Assembly (NCBI GenBank): GCA_902544135.1
Contig: CACCBF010000001.1
Coordinates: 124,001 to 188,000, forward strand
Length of the DNA: 64,000 nucleotides
Direction of reading: 5' to 3'
Source of the DNA: an uncultured Pelagibacteraceae bacterium
GTDB taxonomy: Bacteria > Pseudomonadota > Alphaproteobacteria > Pelagibacterales > Pelagibacteraceae
A program made the translations under genes and the position numbers. Positions 9,208 through 17,786 of this stretch are shown in pieces. Under the pieces are notes generated by a model. That model made no database searches, was not told the origin of the DNA, and saw only the letters and a list, made by a program, of their open reading frames with translations. Every line of letters starts with the position of its first letter. Position 1 is the stretch's first letter.

Positions 9208-9851
9208 TCAAAAAAATTAAGGCAACAAGATCAGAAAAAATAATTCTAATATTTTTACTATCCTTAGCAATATTTTCTTTTGGCTCTTTTTTTTTAATAA
9301 AGAATAAGTGTTTATTTGTAAAAAATTATGATCCAACAAAAATTACTTTTGAAAATCCCTCAGATATTGCAATTTTAAATGTTCCTTGTGGGAATGTTAT
9401 AATTGAACTCTATCCACAAATTTCTCCAAATGCTGTTCAAAGATTTAAGAAATTAGTAGAGTCTAAAGCCTATGATAATTCTGCCTTTCATAGAGTGATA
9501 AAAGACACACTTGTGCAAGCGGGTGATTTAGAATTTGGTAAAAAAGGAAGCTTGAATTATGCAAAGATCGGTACTGGTAAGTCTGGTTTGGGAACAATAA
9601 ATTCAGAAATAGACACTCCATTTGATTTCAAAAAAGGAAGTGTAGGATTAGCAAGATCAAAAAATTATAATACGGAAGATAGTCAGTTTTTTATAATTTT
9701 AAGAGATGAACCGTTATATGAATCTGAATACACTCCTATTGGTAAAGTTATTTATGGTTTAGAGGTGCTAAAAAAAATTAAGTATCTTGATAAATCTCAA
9801 TATGTATTAAGACCTGATTTTATTAATTCTATAAGAATGCTAATTAACTAA
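9204..9851 (+). CDS. membrane-anchored cyclophilin-type peptidyl-prolyl isomerase
   Basis: 215 residues. A Lys-rich N-terminus is followed by one membrane segment (about residues 13-32) and then a compact bacterial cyclophilin domain: NVPCGNVIIELYPQISPNAVQRF, the core AFHRVIKDTLVQAGD (corresponding to the family FHRV...QGG/D motif) and EDSQFFIILRDEP (the SQFFI motif). The domain should face the periplasm and catalyse proline isomerisation during folding. It overlaps the metallopeptidase-like gene by 4 nt, and its 3' end overlaps the convergent fadN-like gene by 12 nt. Confidence 0.85.
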   Translation: MIKKIKATRSEKIILIFLLSLAIFSFGSFFLIKNKCLFVKNYDPTKITFENPSDIAILNVPCGNVIIELYPQISPNAVQRFKKLVESKAYDNSAFHRVIKDTLVQAGDLEFGKKGSLNYAKIGTGKSGLGTINSEIDTPFDFKKGSVGLARSKNYNTEDSQFFIILRDEPLYESEYTPIGKVIYGLEVLKKIKYLDKSQYVLRPDFINSIRMLIN

Positions 9852-12062
9852 TGGCTTACCAGTTGCTAAAGTGTGTTTTATTCTGTCTTGTGTTTTTTTT
9901 GTTTCGATTAATCTCATAAATGCATCTAGCTCTAACTTAAACAAATCATCTTCGGATAATGTTTTGTCTAATGTTGTGTCCCCGCCACTTAAAACATATG
10001 CTAATTCTTTTGCAACTTGAACACCATGGTCTAATATCACTTTTTCATTATAAAGTTTTTCTATAATCTTATTCATTTCACTTCTGACACTTTCCCCAGG
10101 AAGCTTAAATACAAGCTCCTCAGGTACTTTAAAATTTTTATTTTCATTAAGGATTTTTTTTGAGACTTCTAATAAACTGTTTCTGTTCATAATCTTTTCA
10201 TCTTCAGGTCTTAGATATTTTAACGGTTCGGCCTCTACAGGTGAGGTAGCTGTCTTTCCATATCCAATAATATCAAAAACTTTAAGTGGAGCAAAATTTG
10301 GGTCTTTTTTTGCTTGTTCTGTCTCTAACCATCTGCTTAACATTTCCTTACATCCTCCACCTGCAGGAATTAATCCAACAATGGTTTCAACGAGTCCTAC
10401 AACAATATTTGTATGAGATGCTACAAAATTACTTTGGACCATAACCTCAAAGCCACCACCAAGCGTCAAACCCGATGGAGCAGAAATCACAGGAAATTTT
10501 GAATATTTTAAATGCTTACACGTTTCTTGAAAATATTTAATAAATTTTTCTATTGATTTAAAATCATTTTTATTTGCAAATTGCATAGTGTAAGTTAAGT
10601 TTACTCCTGCAGAAAATTGCATACTCTCATTTATTATGATCAGCGGTTTATCTGTAGCTTTTTTAAGCGCATCCATTGAGTCATAATCTAAAGCGTTAGC
10701 TTTAGTGGTAAACTCAACAATATTATAATCTTGAAACCTATATATCTTCGCGGAGTCATTGCCGTCTAAATTAATTGCTGTTTTTTTAACTTTACCTAAT
10801 GTTTCGATATTTGTGTATTTCTGTCTTTCTCCATAGAAATCTTCATTTTTATTTTTATTTAATTCCTCTAAAAAATTATTCCCACTAAAACCATCGGCTT
10901 TGTTAAAAAAGTTTTGAACACCAATTTCCTCAAGCATTTCAAATGGTCCTTTAGCCCAGTTAAAACCTAAACGCATTGCCTCATCAATATCATTAAATTG
11001 ATTGGTAATCCCTGGAACTAGTGATGATGCATATTTTATTATTTTTGAAATCACAGACCATGCATACTCTCCATATTTATCTTTTCTGTTAATTAATCCT
11101 TTAAGATCTACCTTGTCAGATTTAATATCAATTTTTTTACTTGGTGAATAATCACCTGTTTCAAGATTAATTGCCTCCATTACTTTTGTAGTTCCAGATT
11201 TATTCATTCTATAAAAGCCACCTTTGCCTTTTCTTCCCGTATAACCCGTCTCAATTAATTTTTTTACTAATGGGATTTCTTTCGCAACTTCATGAAATTC
11301 ATCTGTTTCTGGTAACTCTTTAATGAAACTTTTCAATACATCGGCCATTAAATCAATTCCAATCAGGTCATAAAGACCAAAAACACCTGTTTTTGGAATT
11401 CCCATAGGCCTTCCAAAAATGGCATCCGCCTCTTCGACTGATAACTTCATTCTAAAAGCTTCTGTCATTGCAATTTGCATGGCATAAACTCCTACTCTAT
11501 TTCCTAAAAATCCTGGTGTATCGTTACAAACAATTGCGCCTTTACCTAGCTCAGTTTCGCAAAATTCTTTTAATTGATTTATTTTATTTAGATCGTTGTT
11601 CTCATTTTTAACAATTTCTAATAGCCCCATATATCTAACAGGATTAAAAAAATGAGTTATACAGAAATCTTTTTTTTCTGTATCTGTTAAGTTTTGAGAT
11701 AAAACTTTTATAGGTATAGAGGAAGTATTAGATGAAACAATTGCTCCTGCTTTTCTTGATTTAAATATTTTTTCATAAATTTGGTGTTTTACATCTATTC
11801 TTTCAACTACCGCCTCAACAATCCAATCAGCATTTTTTACAACATCAAAATCATCAGATATATTTCCAACTTTAATATTATTTATTTTAGATTTATCAAT
11901 TAATAATGGAGGTCTAGATTTATGAATTCTTTCTCTAGCCTTTTCACTAATTTCAGTTTTTAAATCTAATAATGTAACCGGGATATTTGCATTACATAGA
12001 TGGGCTGCTATACCGCTACCCATCGTACCAGATCCAATCACCACAACATTTTTTATATTCAT
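9840..12062 (-). CDS. fadN: bifunctional 3-hydroxyacyl-CoA dehydrogenase / enoyl-CoA hydratase, FadN domain order
   Basis: 740 residues. Order of domains: NAD-binding Rossmann domain with VIGSGTMGSGIAAHLC (8-23); dehydrogenase catalytic H137 (CITHFFNPVRYMG) and E149; dehydrogenase C-terminal domains to about residue 400 (PGFLGNRVG, GRKGKGGFY); then a crotonase domain (about 440-640) with the oxyanion loop PSGLTLGGGFE and VETIVGLIPAGGG. This is the reverse of E. coli FadB/FadJ, where the hydratase is N-terminal, and matches Bacillus FadN. It performs the two middle steps of beta-oxidation. It follows potC by 12 nt and may be co-transcribed with the transporter. Confidence 0.9.
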   Translation of the reverse strand: MNIKNVVVIGSGTMGSGIAAHLCNANIPVTLLDLKTEISEKARERIHKSRPPLLIDKSKINNIKVGNISDDFDVVKNADWIVEAVVERIDVKHQIYEKIFKSRKAGAIVSSNTSSIPIKVLSQNLTDTEKKDFCITHFFNPVRYMGLLEIVKNENNDLNKINQLKEFCETELGKGAIVCNDTPGFLGNRVGVYAMQIAMTEAFRMKLSVEEADAIFGRPMGIPKTGVFGLYDLIGIDLMADVLKSFIKELPETDEFHEVAKEIPLVKKLIETGYTGRKGKGGFYRMNKSGTTKVMEAINLETGDYSPSKKIDIKSDKVDLKGLINRKDKYGEYAWSVISKIIKYASSLVPGITNQFNDIDEAMRLGFNWAKGPFEMLEEIGVQNFFNKADGFSGNNFLEELNKNKNEDFYGERQKYTNIETLGKVKKTAINLDGNDSAKIYRFQDYNIVEFTTKANALDYDSMDALKKATDKPLIIINESMQFSAGVNLTYTMQFANKNDFKSIEKFIKYFQETCKHLKYSKFPVISAPSGLTLGGGFEVMVQSNFVASHTNIVVGLVETIVGLIPAGGGCKEMLSRWLETEQAKKDPNFAPLKVFDIIGYGKTATSPVEAEPLKYLRPEDEKIMNRNSLLEVSKKILNENKNFKVPEELVFKLPGESVRSEMNKIIEKLYNEKVILDHGVQVAKELAYVLSGGDTTLDKTLSEDDLFKLELDAFMRLIETKKTQDRIKHTLATGKPLVN

Positions 12063-12074
12063 GTAATGAAATTT

Positions 12075-12929
12075 TTATCGATTTATACCTCTGAGTCTTT
12101 CAGATCTTCTTCTTAAAAGTTCAGCAGTAACTAATATTAATGTTGATAAAATAATCAGACAAGTTGCAACAGCAAGAATTGTTGGACTTAGTTGTTCCCT
12201 CAAACCTGTCCACATTTGAATTGGTATGGTTGTGTTTTCTAATCCTGCTAAAAATAGAACTACTACGACTTCATCAAATGATGTAACAAAAGCAAACAAC
12301 CCTCCAGATATCACTCCTGGTAAAATAAGTGGTAAAGTAATTTTCATAAATGTATTTACAGGGTCGCTACCTAAACTGGCTGCAGCTCTTGTGACACTAT
12401 GATCAAATCCTGATAGAGTTGCGGTTACTGTAATAACTACAAATGGTGTTCCTAAAATAATATGTGCAAGTACTATTCCTGTGTGAGTGGCTGCTAATCC
12501 AACTTTAGCCATGAAGAAAAATATCGCTACGCCTGAAATAATTAGAGGAACTATCATAGGTGAAATTAATACTGCCATAATTAAACCTTTGTACGGCATA
12601 TGCCTGCTACTCAAACCCAAAGCCGCAACTGTTCCAAGTATTACCGAGCCTATTGTTGCAAATATAGCAATGATAAAACTATTTTTTGCAGCTAATCCCC
12701 AAGGATTTTTAGTCCCATAAATCATATCTTGATACCATCTTAGAGAAAACGCATCAGGATCTAAACGTTTCATTCCATCAGAAAAAACTAAAAATTCCTC
12801 GGCATTAAAAGATAATGGAAAAATAACAAACAATGGAGCAACAAGAAAAAAAAATACTGCTGCACAGATTGTCAAATAAACATAGTGCCAAATTCTATAG
12901 TGTGGTTCAGTATATTTGGGTAGAGCCAT
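12075..12929 (-). CDS. potC: ABC transporter permease, PotC type
   Basis: 284 residues with six predicted membrane helices. The EAA loop (RAAASLGSDPVNTFMKITLPL, about residues 185-205), which docks the ATPase, is clear. It is an inner-membrane permease of the spermidine/putrescine (PotC) class. It lies 5 nt downstream of potB and 12 nt upstream of the fadN-like gene. Pot-type systems also carry other organic cations or osmolytes, so the polyamine assignment is by family only. Confidence 0.9.
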   Translation of the reverse strand: MALPKYTEPHYRIWHYVYLTICAAVFFFLVAPLFVIFPLSFNAEEFLVFSDGMKRLDPDAFSLRWYQDMIYGTKNPWGLAAKNSFIIAIFATIGSVILGTVAALGLSSRHMPYKGLIMAVLISPMIVPLIISGVAIFFFMAKVGLAATHTGIVLAHIILGTPFVVITVTATLSGFDHSVTRAAASLGSDPVNTFMKITLPLILPGVISGGLFAFVTSFDEVVVVLFLAGLENTTIPIQMWTGLREQLSPTILAVATCLIILSTLILVTAELLRRRSERLRGINR

Positions 12930-12934
12930 TTTGT

Positions 12935-14188
12935 TTATCCTAATTTAATATTATCTATTCCAACTAATTTATTGTACAGCCAATAAATGACTAATACTCC
13001 ACTTAACAACATAAGTCCCATTGCTGAAGCAAAACTCCAGTCGAGAGTACTTTTCATATGAAATGCTATCTGGTTACTTATTAACGTACCTGAAGCTCCG
13101 CCAACTAAAGCTGGGGTAATGTAATAACCTATTGCTAAAATAAAAACTAATAAGCATCCCGCTCCAATACCTGGGATAGTTAAAGGGAAATAGACCTTCC
13201 AAAAAGCCACAAAAGGTGTTCCGCCTAATGACTTACCGGCTCTCATTAAACTTGGAGAGATTGTTTTCATCACGCTATAAAGTGGAAGAACCATAAAAGG
13301 CAGTAAAATTTGAGTCATTGCAACATAACTACCTGTTTTATTAAACATCATTTCTAGCCGGTTATCATCGCTAACTAGACCTATCATAACAAAGAAATCA
13401 TTTACTATTCCTTGCTGTTGTAGAAGAATCATCCAACTAGCAGTTCTAACTAATAATGAGGTCCAAAAAGGAAGTAAGACACAGATCATTAAAAGGTTAC
13501 TGTACTTCATCGGTAATGTTGCCAGTAAATGTGCAATTGGATATGCCATTAAAAAACAAAACACCGTAACAAAGAATGCAATCTCCAAAGTCCTCATCCA
13601 TAAAATTCTATGAACTCTTCTATCTTCAGGAACATTGATTATTTCTCCTTTTTCATTTTCATACATATCAATCCCCTTTAAATATTTTTGATAAGTATAT
13701 GCAGGAGCTCTTCTTTTAATTGCTCTCCAATATTCAACATCAGCCCATCTTCGATGAACAGACATAATTTGCTCTTTATAATTACCCTCTTCAAAAGATT
13801 TAGACTTTCTTCTTAATTTTTTGATAATACTTTTAAAGCCATTTTTTGTATAATTTAGTTGTGTTGAAAGTTTTCCTTCTCGCTCCTCTTCAATTAATTT
13901 TTTAAAATCAAAATAGAAAGCTTCAAATACTTCTTCAGGAGGAAGATCTTGTCCGTCCCATTTTTCCATGGATTTAAAAGTTTTAGGAAGCATCTCAGTA
14001 ACCATTTTATCGTCAACACTTCTCATAAGCATATCGCCTATTGGAAACACATATGTAATTATTATGAACAACAATAATGGAGCAACAAGTAAAAAAGCTT
14101 TAATCTTATTTTTCTTTTCTGCTTTTTTAAGACTAACTTCTAAAGGGATACCGTCAGTTGTTAAAATTTGTTTTGTTTCTGAGCTCAT
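12935..14188 (-). CDS. potB: ABC transporter permease, PotB type, with a large extramembrane insertion
   Basis: 417 residues, well above the 280-320 usual for PotB. After the first membrane helix (31-50) comes a charged, helical stretch of about 135 residues (55-190, rich in Lys, Glu and Arg); the remaining five helices and the EAA loop (RAGKSLGGTPFVAFWKVYFPL) follow. By topology the insertion should be periplasmic and so could contact the binding protein. The ATG at 14188 lies only 8 nt downstream of a terminator-like hairpin that separates it from potD. Substrate as for potC. Confidence 0.87.
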   Translation of the reverse strand: MSSETKQILTTDGIPLEVSLKKAEKKNKIKAFLLVAPLLLFIIITYVFPIGDMLMRSVDDKMVTEMLPKTFKSMEKWDGQDLPPEEVFEAFYFDFKKLIEEEREGKLSTQLNYTKNGFKSIIKKLRRKSKSFEEGNYKEQIMSVHRRWADVEYWRAIKRRAPAYTYQKYLKGIDMYENEKGEIINVPEDRRVHRILWMRTLEIAFFVTVFCFLMAYPIAHLLATLPMKYSNLLMICVLLPFWTSLLVRTASWMILLQQQGIVNDFFVMIGLVSDDNRLEMMFNKTGSYVAMTQILLPFMVLPLYSVMKTISPSLMRAGKSLGGTPFVAFWKVYFPLTIPGIGAGCLLVFILAIGYYITPALVGGASGTLISNQIAFHMKSTLDWSFASAMGLMLLSGVLVIYWLYNKLVGIDNIKLG

Positions 14189-14196
14189 AAATAAAA

Positions 14197-14220
14197 AGGG
14201 CGGTTAACAATAACCGCCCT
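14197..14220 (-). terminator. intrinsic-terminator-like hairpin between potD and potB
   Basis: A perfect 10-bp inverted repeat with a 4-nt loop. Read on the minus strand, the stem (GC core GGGCGG/CCGCCC) is followed by TTTTTATTT and then directly by the potB start codon. The form is that of a Rho-independent terminator. Because potB and potC lie downstream and no other promoter is obvious, partial read-through seems likely, giving excess potD mRNA over permease mRNA. Confidence 0.85.
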
Positions 14221-14259
14221 CTTAATATAATATAAAATTTTAATCTTTAAAACTTAAAA

Positions 14260-15375
14260 TTAAAATCCTGCTTTCATTGCTTCCCATTTTTCACCAAGTT
14301 CTGTTCCATTATCAGCCCAGTAAAGTGGATCTACTAAGAAGTAATTTTTAGTGTTTGCTGGTGCAGTTGGCATATTAGGTACCATGTTTGTCTTACCATC
14401 TTTGTACCATGGCTCACCTTTTTCCATCACAGCAATAGATGATTTTCTCCAAGGAGCATATGCTATATATTTTGCACTTCCTGCTAAACCTTCTGTACTT
14501 GTCATCTCAGCTAAAGCTTTTTTAGCATCAGCTTCGTTTGGCGAACCTTTAACTAATACAAAATACTCATAGTCTAGACCTTGAGCATCCCATACTTGTA
14601 CGATTGGAGCACCTTCTCCAACAGCAGCATTAAAGAATCTACCATTCCAGCCAGTTGCCATAACAACTTCACCGCTCATTAATAGTTCTGGTGGTTGAGC
14701 ACCTGCAGACCAAAATACACATCCACCTTGTGGGTCTGTGCAAAGTTTTTTGATCTTATCCATAGCTCTTTGAACACCTTTGTCAGTGTTTAAAGCTTTA
14801 TAGATTTTTGCTCCACCTTTACCTGGTTTGATACCATCTGCAGCTAAAGCAATCTCTAAGTTTGTTAGAGCGCCTTTGTAGATAGCTCTTTTTCCAGGGA
14901 ATTTTTTAGTGTTAAAGAAATCTTTGATAGTCTTAGGAGTGCCTTTAACGTTATCTGAGTTATAAGCGTAGTTCCAAGAGTATAAAATATTTCCTACAGC
15001 ACATTCACTTGGCATGCTAGTGAAAAAGTCTTTACTTGCAGGAGTTCCATCTGGAGCTGCTGGGAAGTCTTTATCAAAATCAAATTTAACAAATAAACCT
15101 TCATCACAGCCATTGATAGTATCCATAGCAAATACGTCCATTATATCCCACGTAATTTTGCCTGCTTCTTTTTGTGCTTTAATTTCTGATAATCCACCTG
15201 AGTAGTCGACCCAATTGATCGGTATACCTAACTTTTTAGCAGTAGGATCACCATAACCTAACTTTTGACTTTCTGTATAAGCTCCACCCCAAGACGCAAC
15301 TGTTACTGCGAATGCTGATGTTGTTATAGAAAATAAAAAAGATAGGGCTAGTAATAATTTACTAATTTTTTTCAT
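14260..15375 (-). CDS. potD: Pot-type ABC transporter periplasmic substrate-binding protein
   Basis: 371 residues with a clear signal peptide (about 1-23, cut after SAFA). The mature protein follows the PotD/PotF class of binding proteins: VASWGGAYTESQ at the start, IPINWVDYSGG, WDIMDVFAMD, and GWNGRFFNAA in the hinge-spanning region. It should capture its ligand in the periplasm for PotBC and PotA. Strong Shine-Dalgarno (GGAGG) 6 nt before the ATG and a near-consensus promoter upstream (15409-15437) fit high expression. Polyamines are the family default; an osmolyte such as an ectoine is conceivable given the neighbouring M24/EutA-like genes, but this is inference. Confidence 0.9.
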   Translation of the reverse strand: MKKISKLLLALSFLFSITTSAFAVTVASWGGAYTESQKLGYGDPTAKKLGIPINWVDYSGGLSEIKAQKEAGKITWDIMDVFAMDTINGCDEGLFVKFDFDKDFPAAPDGTPASKDFFTSMPSECAVGNILYSWNYAYNSDNVKGTPKTIKDFFNTKKFPGKRAIYKGALTNLEIALAADGIKPGKGGAKIYKALNTDKGVQRAMDKIKKLCTDPQGGCVFWSAGAQPPELLMSGEVVMATGWNGRFFNAAVGEGAPIVQVWDAQGLDYEYFVLVKGSPNEADAKKALAEMTSTEGLAGSAKYIAYAPWRKSSIAVMEKGEPWYKDGKTNMVPNMPTAPANTKNYFLVDPLYWADNGTELGEKWEAMKAGF

Positions 15376-15383
15376 TTTTCCTC

Positions 15384-15393
15384 CGTTTAAACG
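15384..15393. promoter_or_regulatory. 10-bp palindrome in the potD leader
   Basis: CGTTTAAACG lies between the predicted potD promoter and its Shine-Dalgarno sequence, starting one base upstream of GGAG. It could be an operator or a short mRNA hairpin, or chance in AT-rich DNA. No matching regulator is evident nearby. Confidence 0.3.
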
Positions 15394-15408
15394 TTTTGTA
15401 TAAACACT

Positions 15409-15437
15409 ATTACAACAAGATCGATAATGAGAGTCAA
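15409..15437 (-). promoter_or_regulatory. sigma-70 type promoter for potD
   Basis: On the minus strand, -35 TTGACT (15437-15432) and -10 TGTAAT (15414-15409) are separated by exactly 17 bp. Each box differs from consensus at one position. The expected start lies about 30 nt upstream of the potD ATG. This would give potD its own transcript, independent of potA upstream. Confidence 0.72.
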
Positions 15438-15477
15438 CAGCCCTTTTTTACTTGTTTAATTGAGATATTTCTGGTGT

Positions 15478-16563
15478 TTATTTTGGATCTAGTGCTCTTG
15501 CATCTTCACTATTCCAACCAATCTTAATTTCATTTCCTAATTTAATATCTAGATTAGACGAACTATTTGGGACTTTAAGAATAAATTCAGAATTACCTAA
15601 CAAATTAATTCTAACCCTAGTGTGATCTCCATGATAAATTACTTCCTCAATTTTTCCTTTATGAATATTGTCCATTTTATCACTTGGATTAATTAGAGCT
15701 CTTTCAGGTCTTAATGAAACTGTCGTTCTCTCACCTTTTCCTTTAACGGAAATTGGGTTTGCCAATATATCCGCACTCGCTAACTTAACTTTACACTTTC
15801 CGCCTGAAATATCAGAAACTTCTCCTGCAAAAGTATTATTCTCTCCAATAAATTCTGCCACAAAAGAATTAACAGGTTTTTCATATAACTCATCTGGACT
15901 TGAAAGTTGTTGGACCTTTCCATCATTAAAAACTGCAATTCGATTAGACATAGTTAATGCTTCACTTTGATCATGAGTTACATAAACAACAGTCACTCCG
16001 ATACTTTCATGAATGTGTTTAATTTCATATTGCATACTTTCTCTTAAATTTTTATCTAAAGCCCCAAGAGGCTCGTCCATCAAAACTAATTGTGGGTCAA
16101 AAACTAAGGATCTTGCTACTGCTACTCTCTGTTGCTGACCACCTGATAATTGACCTGGCATCCTTTGTGCAAATCCTTGTAAGGATACCATAGATAAAGC
16201 TTTATCAATTTTTTTATCTGCTTCATCTTTTGGAATCTTCCTGACTCTCAACGGAAAAGCCAAATTTTCATATACTGTCATATGAGGAAATAAAGCATAG
16301 TTTTGGAAAACCATTCCTATACCTCTTTTATGTGGAGGAATACTGGAGATCGCATTTCCATCAAGGTATATTTCTCCATTGGTTGGTGTTTCAAATCCAG
16401 CTAGCATCATTAAACATGTGGTTTTACCTGATCCAGAGGGACCTAACATGGTAATAAACTCACCTTCTGCAATGTCTAATTGGAGGTCTTTGACAACTAA
16501 AACTTTGCCATCGTAACTTTTATCTACTTTATCAAACTTAACGAATTCTTTATTAACTGACAT
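15478..16563 (-). CDS. potA: ABC transporter ATPase, PotA type
   Basis: 361 residues. Walker A LGPSGSGKTT (about 40-49), Q-loop QNYALFPHMT, signature LSGGQQQRVAVAR, Walker B LVLMDEPLGALD and the H-loop VYVTHDQSEA are all intact. The C-terminal part (about 245-361) is the TOBE regulatory domain found in PotA/MalK. It powers the PotBCD importer. It is 51 nt downstream of the M24-family gene and about 100 nt upstream of potD, which has its own promoter. Confidence 0.93.
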   Translation of the reverse strand: MSVNKEFVKFDKVDKSYDGKVLVVKDLQLDIAEGEFITMLGPSGSGKTTCLMMLAGFETPTNGEIYLDGNAISSIPPHKRGIGMVFQNYALFPHMTVYENLAFPLRVRKIPKDEADKKIDKALSMVSLQGFAQRMPGQLSGGQQQRVAVARSLVFDPQLVLMDEPLGALDKNLRESMQYEIKHIHESIGVTVVYVTHDQSEALTMSNRIAVFNDGKVQQLSSPDELYEKPVNSFVAEFIGENNTFAGEVSDISGGKCKVKLASADILANPISVKGKGERTTVSLRPERALINPSDKMDNIHKGKIEEVIYHGDHTRVRINLLGNSEFILKVPNSSSNLDIKLGNEIKIGWNSEDARALDPK

Positions 16564-16614
16564 AAATTAAGTAACTATAAAACATTTGTAAGAAAAAATA
16601 TCAACCTTAAATAA

Positions 16615-17784
16615 TTAGCTTTTAATGTGAAGTTCTTTTGACATATTGCAAAATAGTTCTGATCCTTTGTCAGTAACTCTAATAGCTTCTGAAGCTTCAA
16701 CACCCCAATCACCAAATTGCATAACAGCAATCATGTGAAAACAAACATTAGGTTTTAGAACAGTCATATCACCTTTATAAATATTCAATGTATGCTCTCC
16801 CCAATCTGGTGGATAGCCAATACCAATTGAATAACCAGTTCTTGATTTCTTTTCTATTCCGTACTTATCTAAAACTTTCCAGAAAGCTTGCGCTACATCA
16901 TTAGCAGTATTATCTGGTTTAGTAGCGCTTATACCTGCATCAATTGCTTCAATAGTTTTTTTCATTGTATCGATTTTTAATTGATCAGGTTTTCCTAACA
17001 AAACTGTTCTAGCCATCGGAGCATGATATCTTTTAAAAACTCCTGATAATTCAATAATAGTTGCCTCACCCTCAACAAATTTGTCTTGTGATGCAGTCAA
17101 ATGTGAAGCTGAAGTACCTTTCCCAGTTGGTAATAAAGTTGCAATACTTGAATACTCCCCACCAAATTCAGGCGATCCATAAAATAAAGATTTTTGAATT
17201 TCGCCAACAGCATCACATTGTCTAACTCCTGGTTTAATTACGTCAAAAGCTGTTTTCATTCCAATTTCAGAAATTTTTGCTGCAGATTTCATATAATTTA
17301 TTTCAACATCAGATTTTACTAACCTCGCCCAATTAACCAGTCTCTCTGAATCTTTCAAATTTGCATTTGGTAAACCTTGTTTAATTTTTTCATAACAAAA
17401 TGCTGTAAAATAATGAGCATCCATTTCTAATCCTATAGAAAGTTTATCCCACTTTTTATCTTTAATAACTTTAACTAAATAATCGTAAGGATGTTTTGGC
17501 CAACTATGAATATAATCTTCATCATAAACAATTATGTTTTCTTTTTTTAAATATGTTTTTATGTAAGCCCCTCCAGCATCTTGATCTCTTACAAAACATA
17601 TAGGTTCATCAGCATTTATATGAACCACTGCACATTGAGCGTAATAAAATGACCAAGCATCATACCCCGTTAGGTAATTGATATTATTTGTGTCATGAGA
17701 AATCAAAAGTTCAATACCTTTTTCTTGCATCATTTTTTGAACTTTAGATAATCTTTTTTTGTATTCTTCTTTTGTAAAAAGCAT
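16615..17784 (-). CDS. M24-family hydrolase of the creatinase / ectoine hydrolase (DoeA/EutD) type
   Basis: 389 residues with the creatinase N-terminal domain followed by the pita-bread fold. The N-terminus (FTKEEYKKRLSKVQ, NYLTGYDAWSFYYAQ) closely resembles ectoine hydrolases as I recall them. Metal-dependent members keep two aspartates where this protein reads IELSGVFKRYHAPMARTVLLG: the first Asp is Glu or lost and the second is Pro, as in metal-independent creatinase. So a non-metal C-N hydrolase is more likely than an Xaa-Pro peptidase. The EutA-like gene 2 nt upstream supports a role in ectoine or hydroxyectoine use. The remaining ectoine catabolism genes (doeB, eutB, eutC) are not in the window. 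Confidence 0.75.
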   Translation of the reverse strand: MLFTKEEYKKRLSKVQKMMQEKGIELLISHDTNNINYLTGYDAWSFYYAQCAVVHINADEPICFVRDQDAGGAYIKTYLKKENIIVYDEDYIHSWPKHPYDYLVKVIKDKKWDKLSIGLEMDAHYFTAFCYEKIKQGLPNANLKDSERLVNWARLVKSDVEINYMKSAAKISEIGMKTAFDVIKPGVRQCDAVGEIQKSLFYGSPEFGGEYSSIATLLPTGKGTSASHLTASQDKFVEGEATIIELSGVFKRYHAPMARTVLLGKPDQLKIDTMKKTIEAIDAGISATKPDNTANDVAQAFWKVLDKYGIEKKSRTGYSIGIGYPPDWGEHTLNIYKGDMTVLKPNVCFHMIAVMQFGDWGVEASEAIRVTDKGSELFCNMSKELHIKS

Positions 17785-17786
17785 AA

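Noticed and set aside
16615-17784. Xaa-Pro aminopeptidase or DMSP lyase DddP
   Set aside because: The metal-binding aspartates expected of both are replaced, and the N-terminus and neighbouring EutA-like gene fit a creatinase/ectoine-hydrolase type better.
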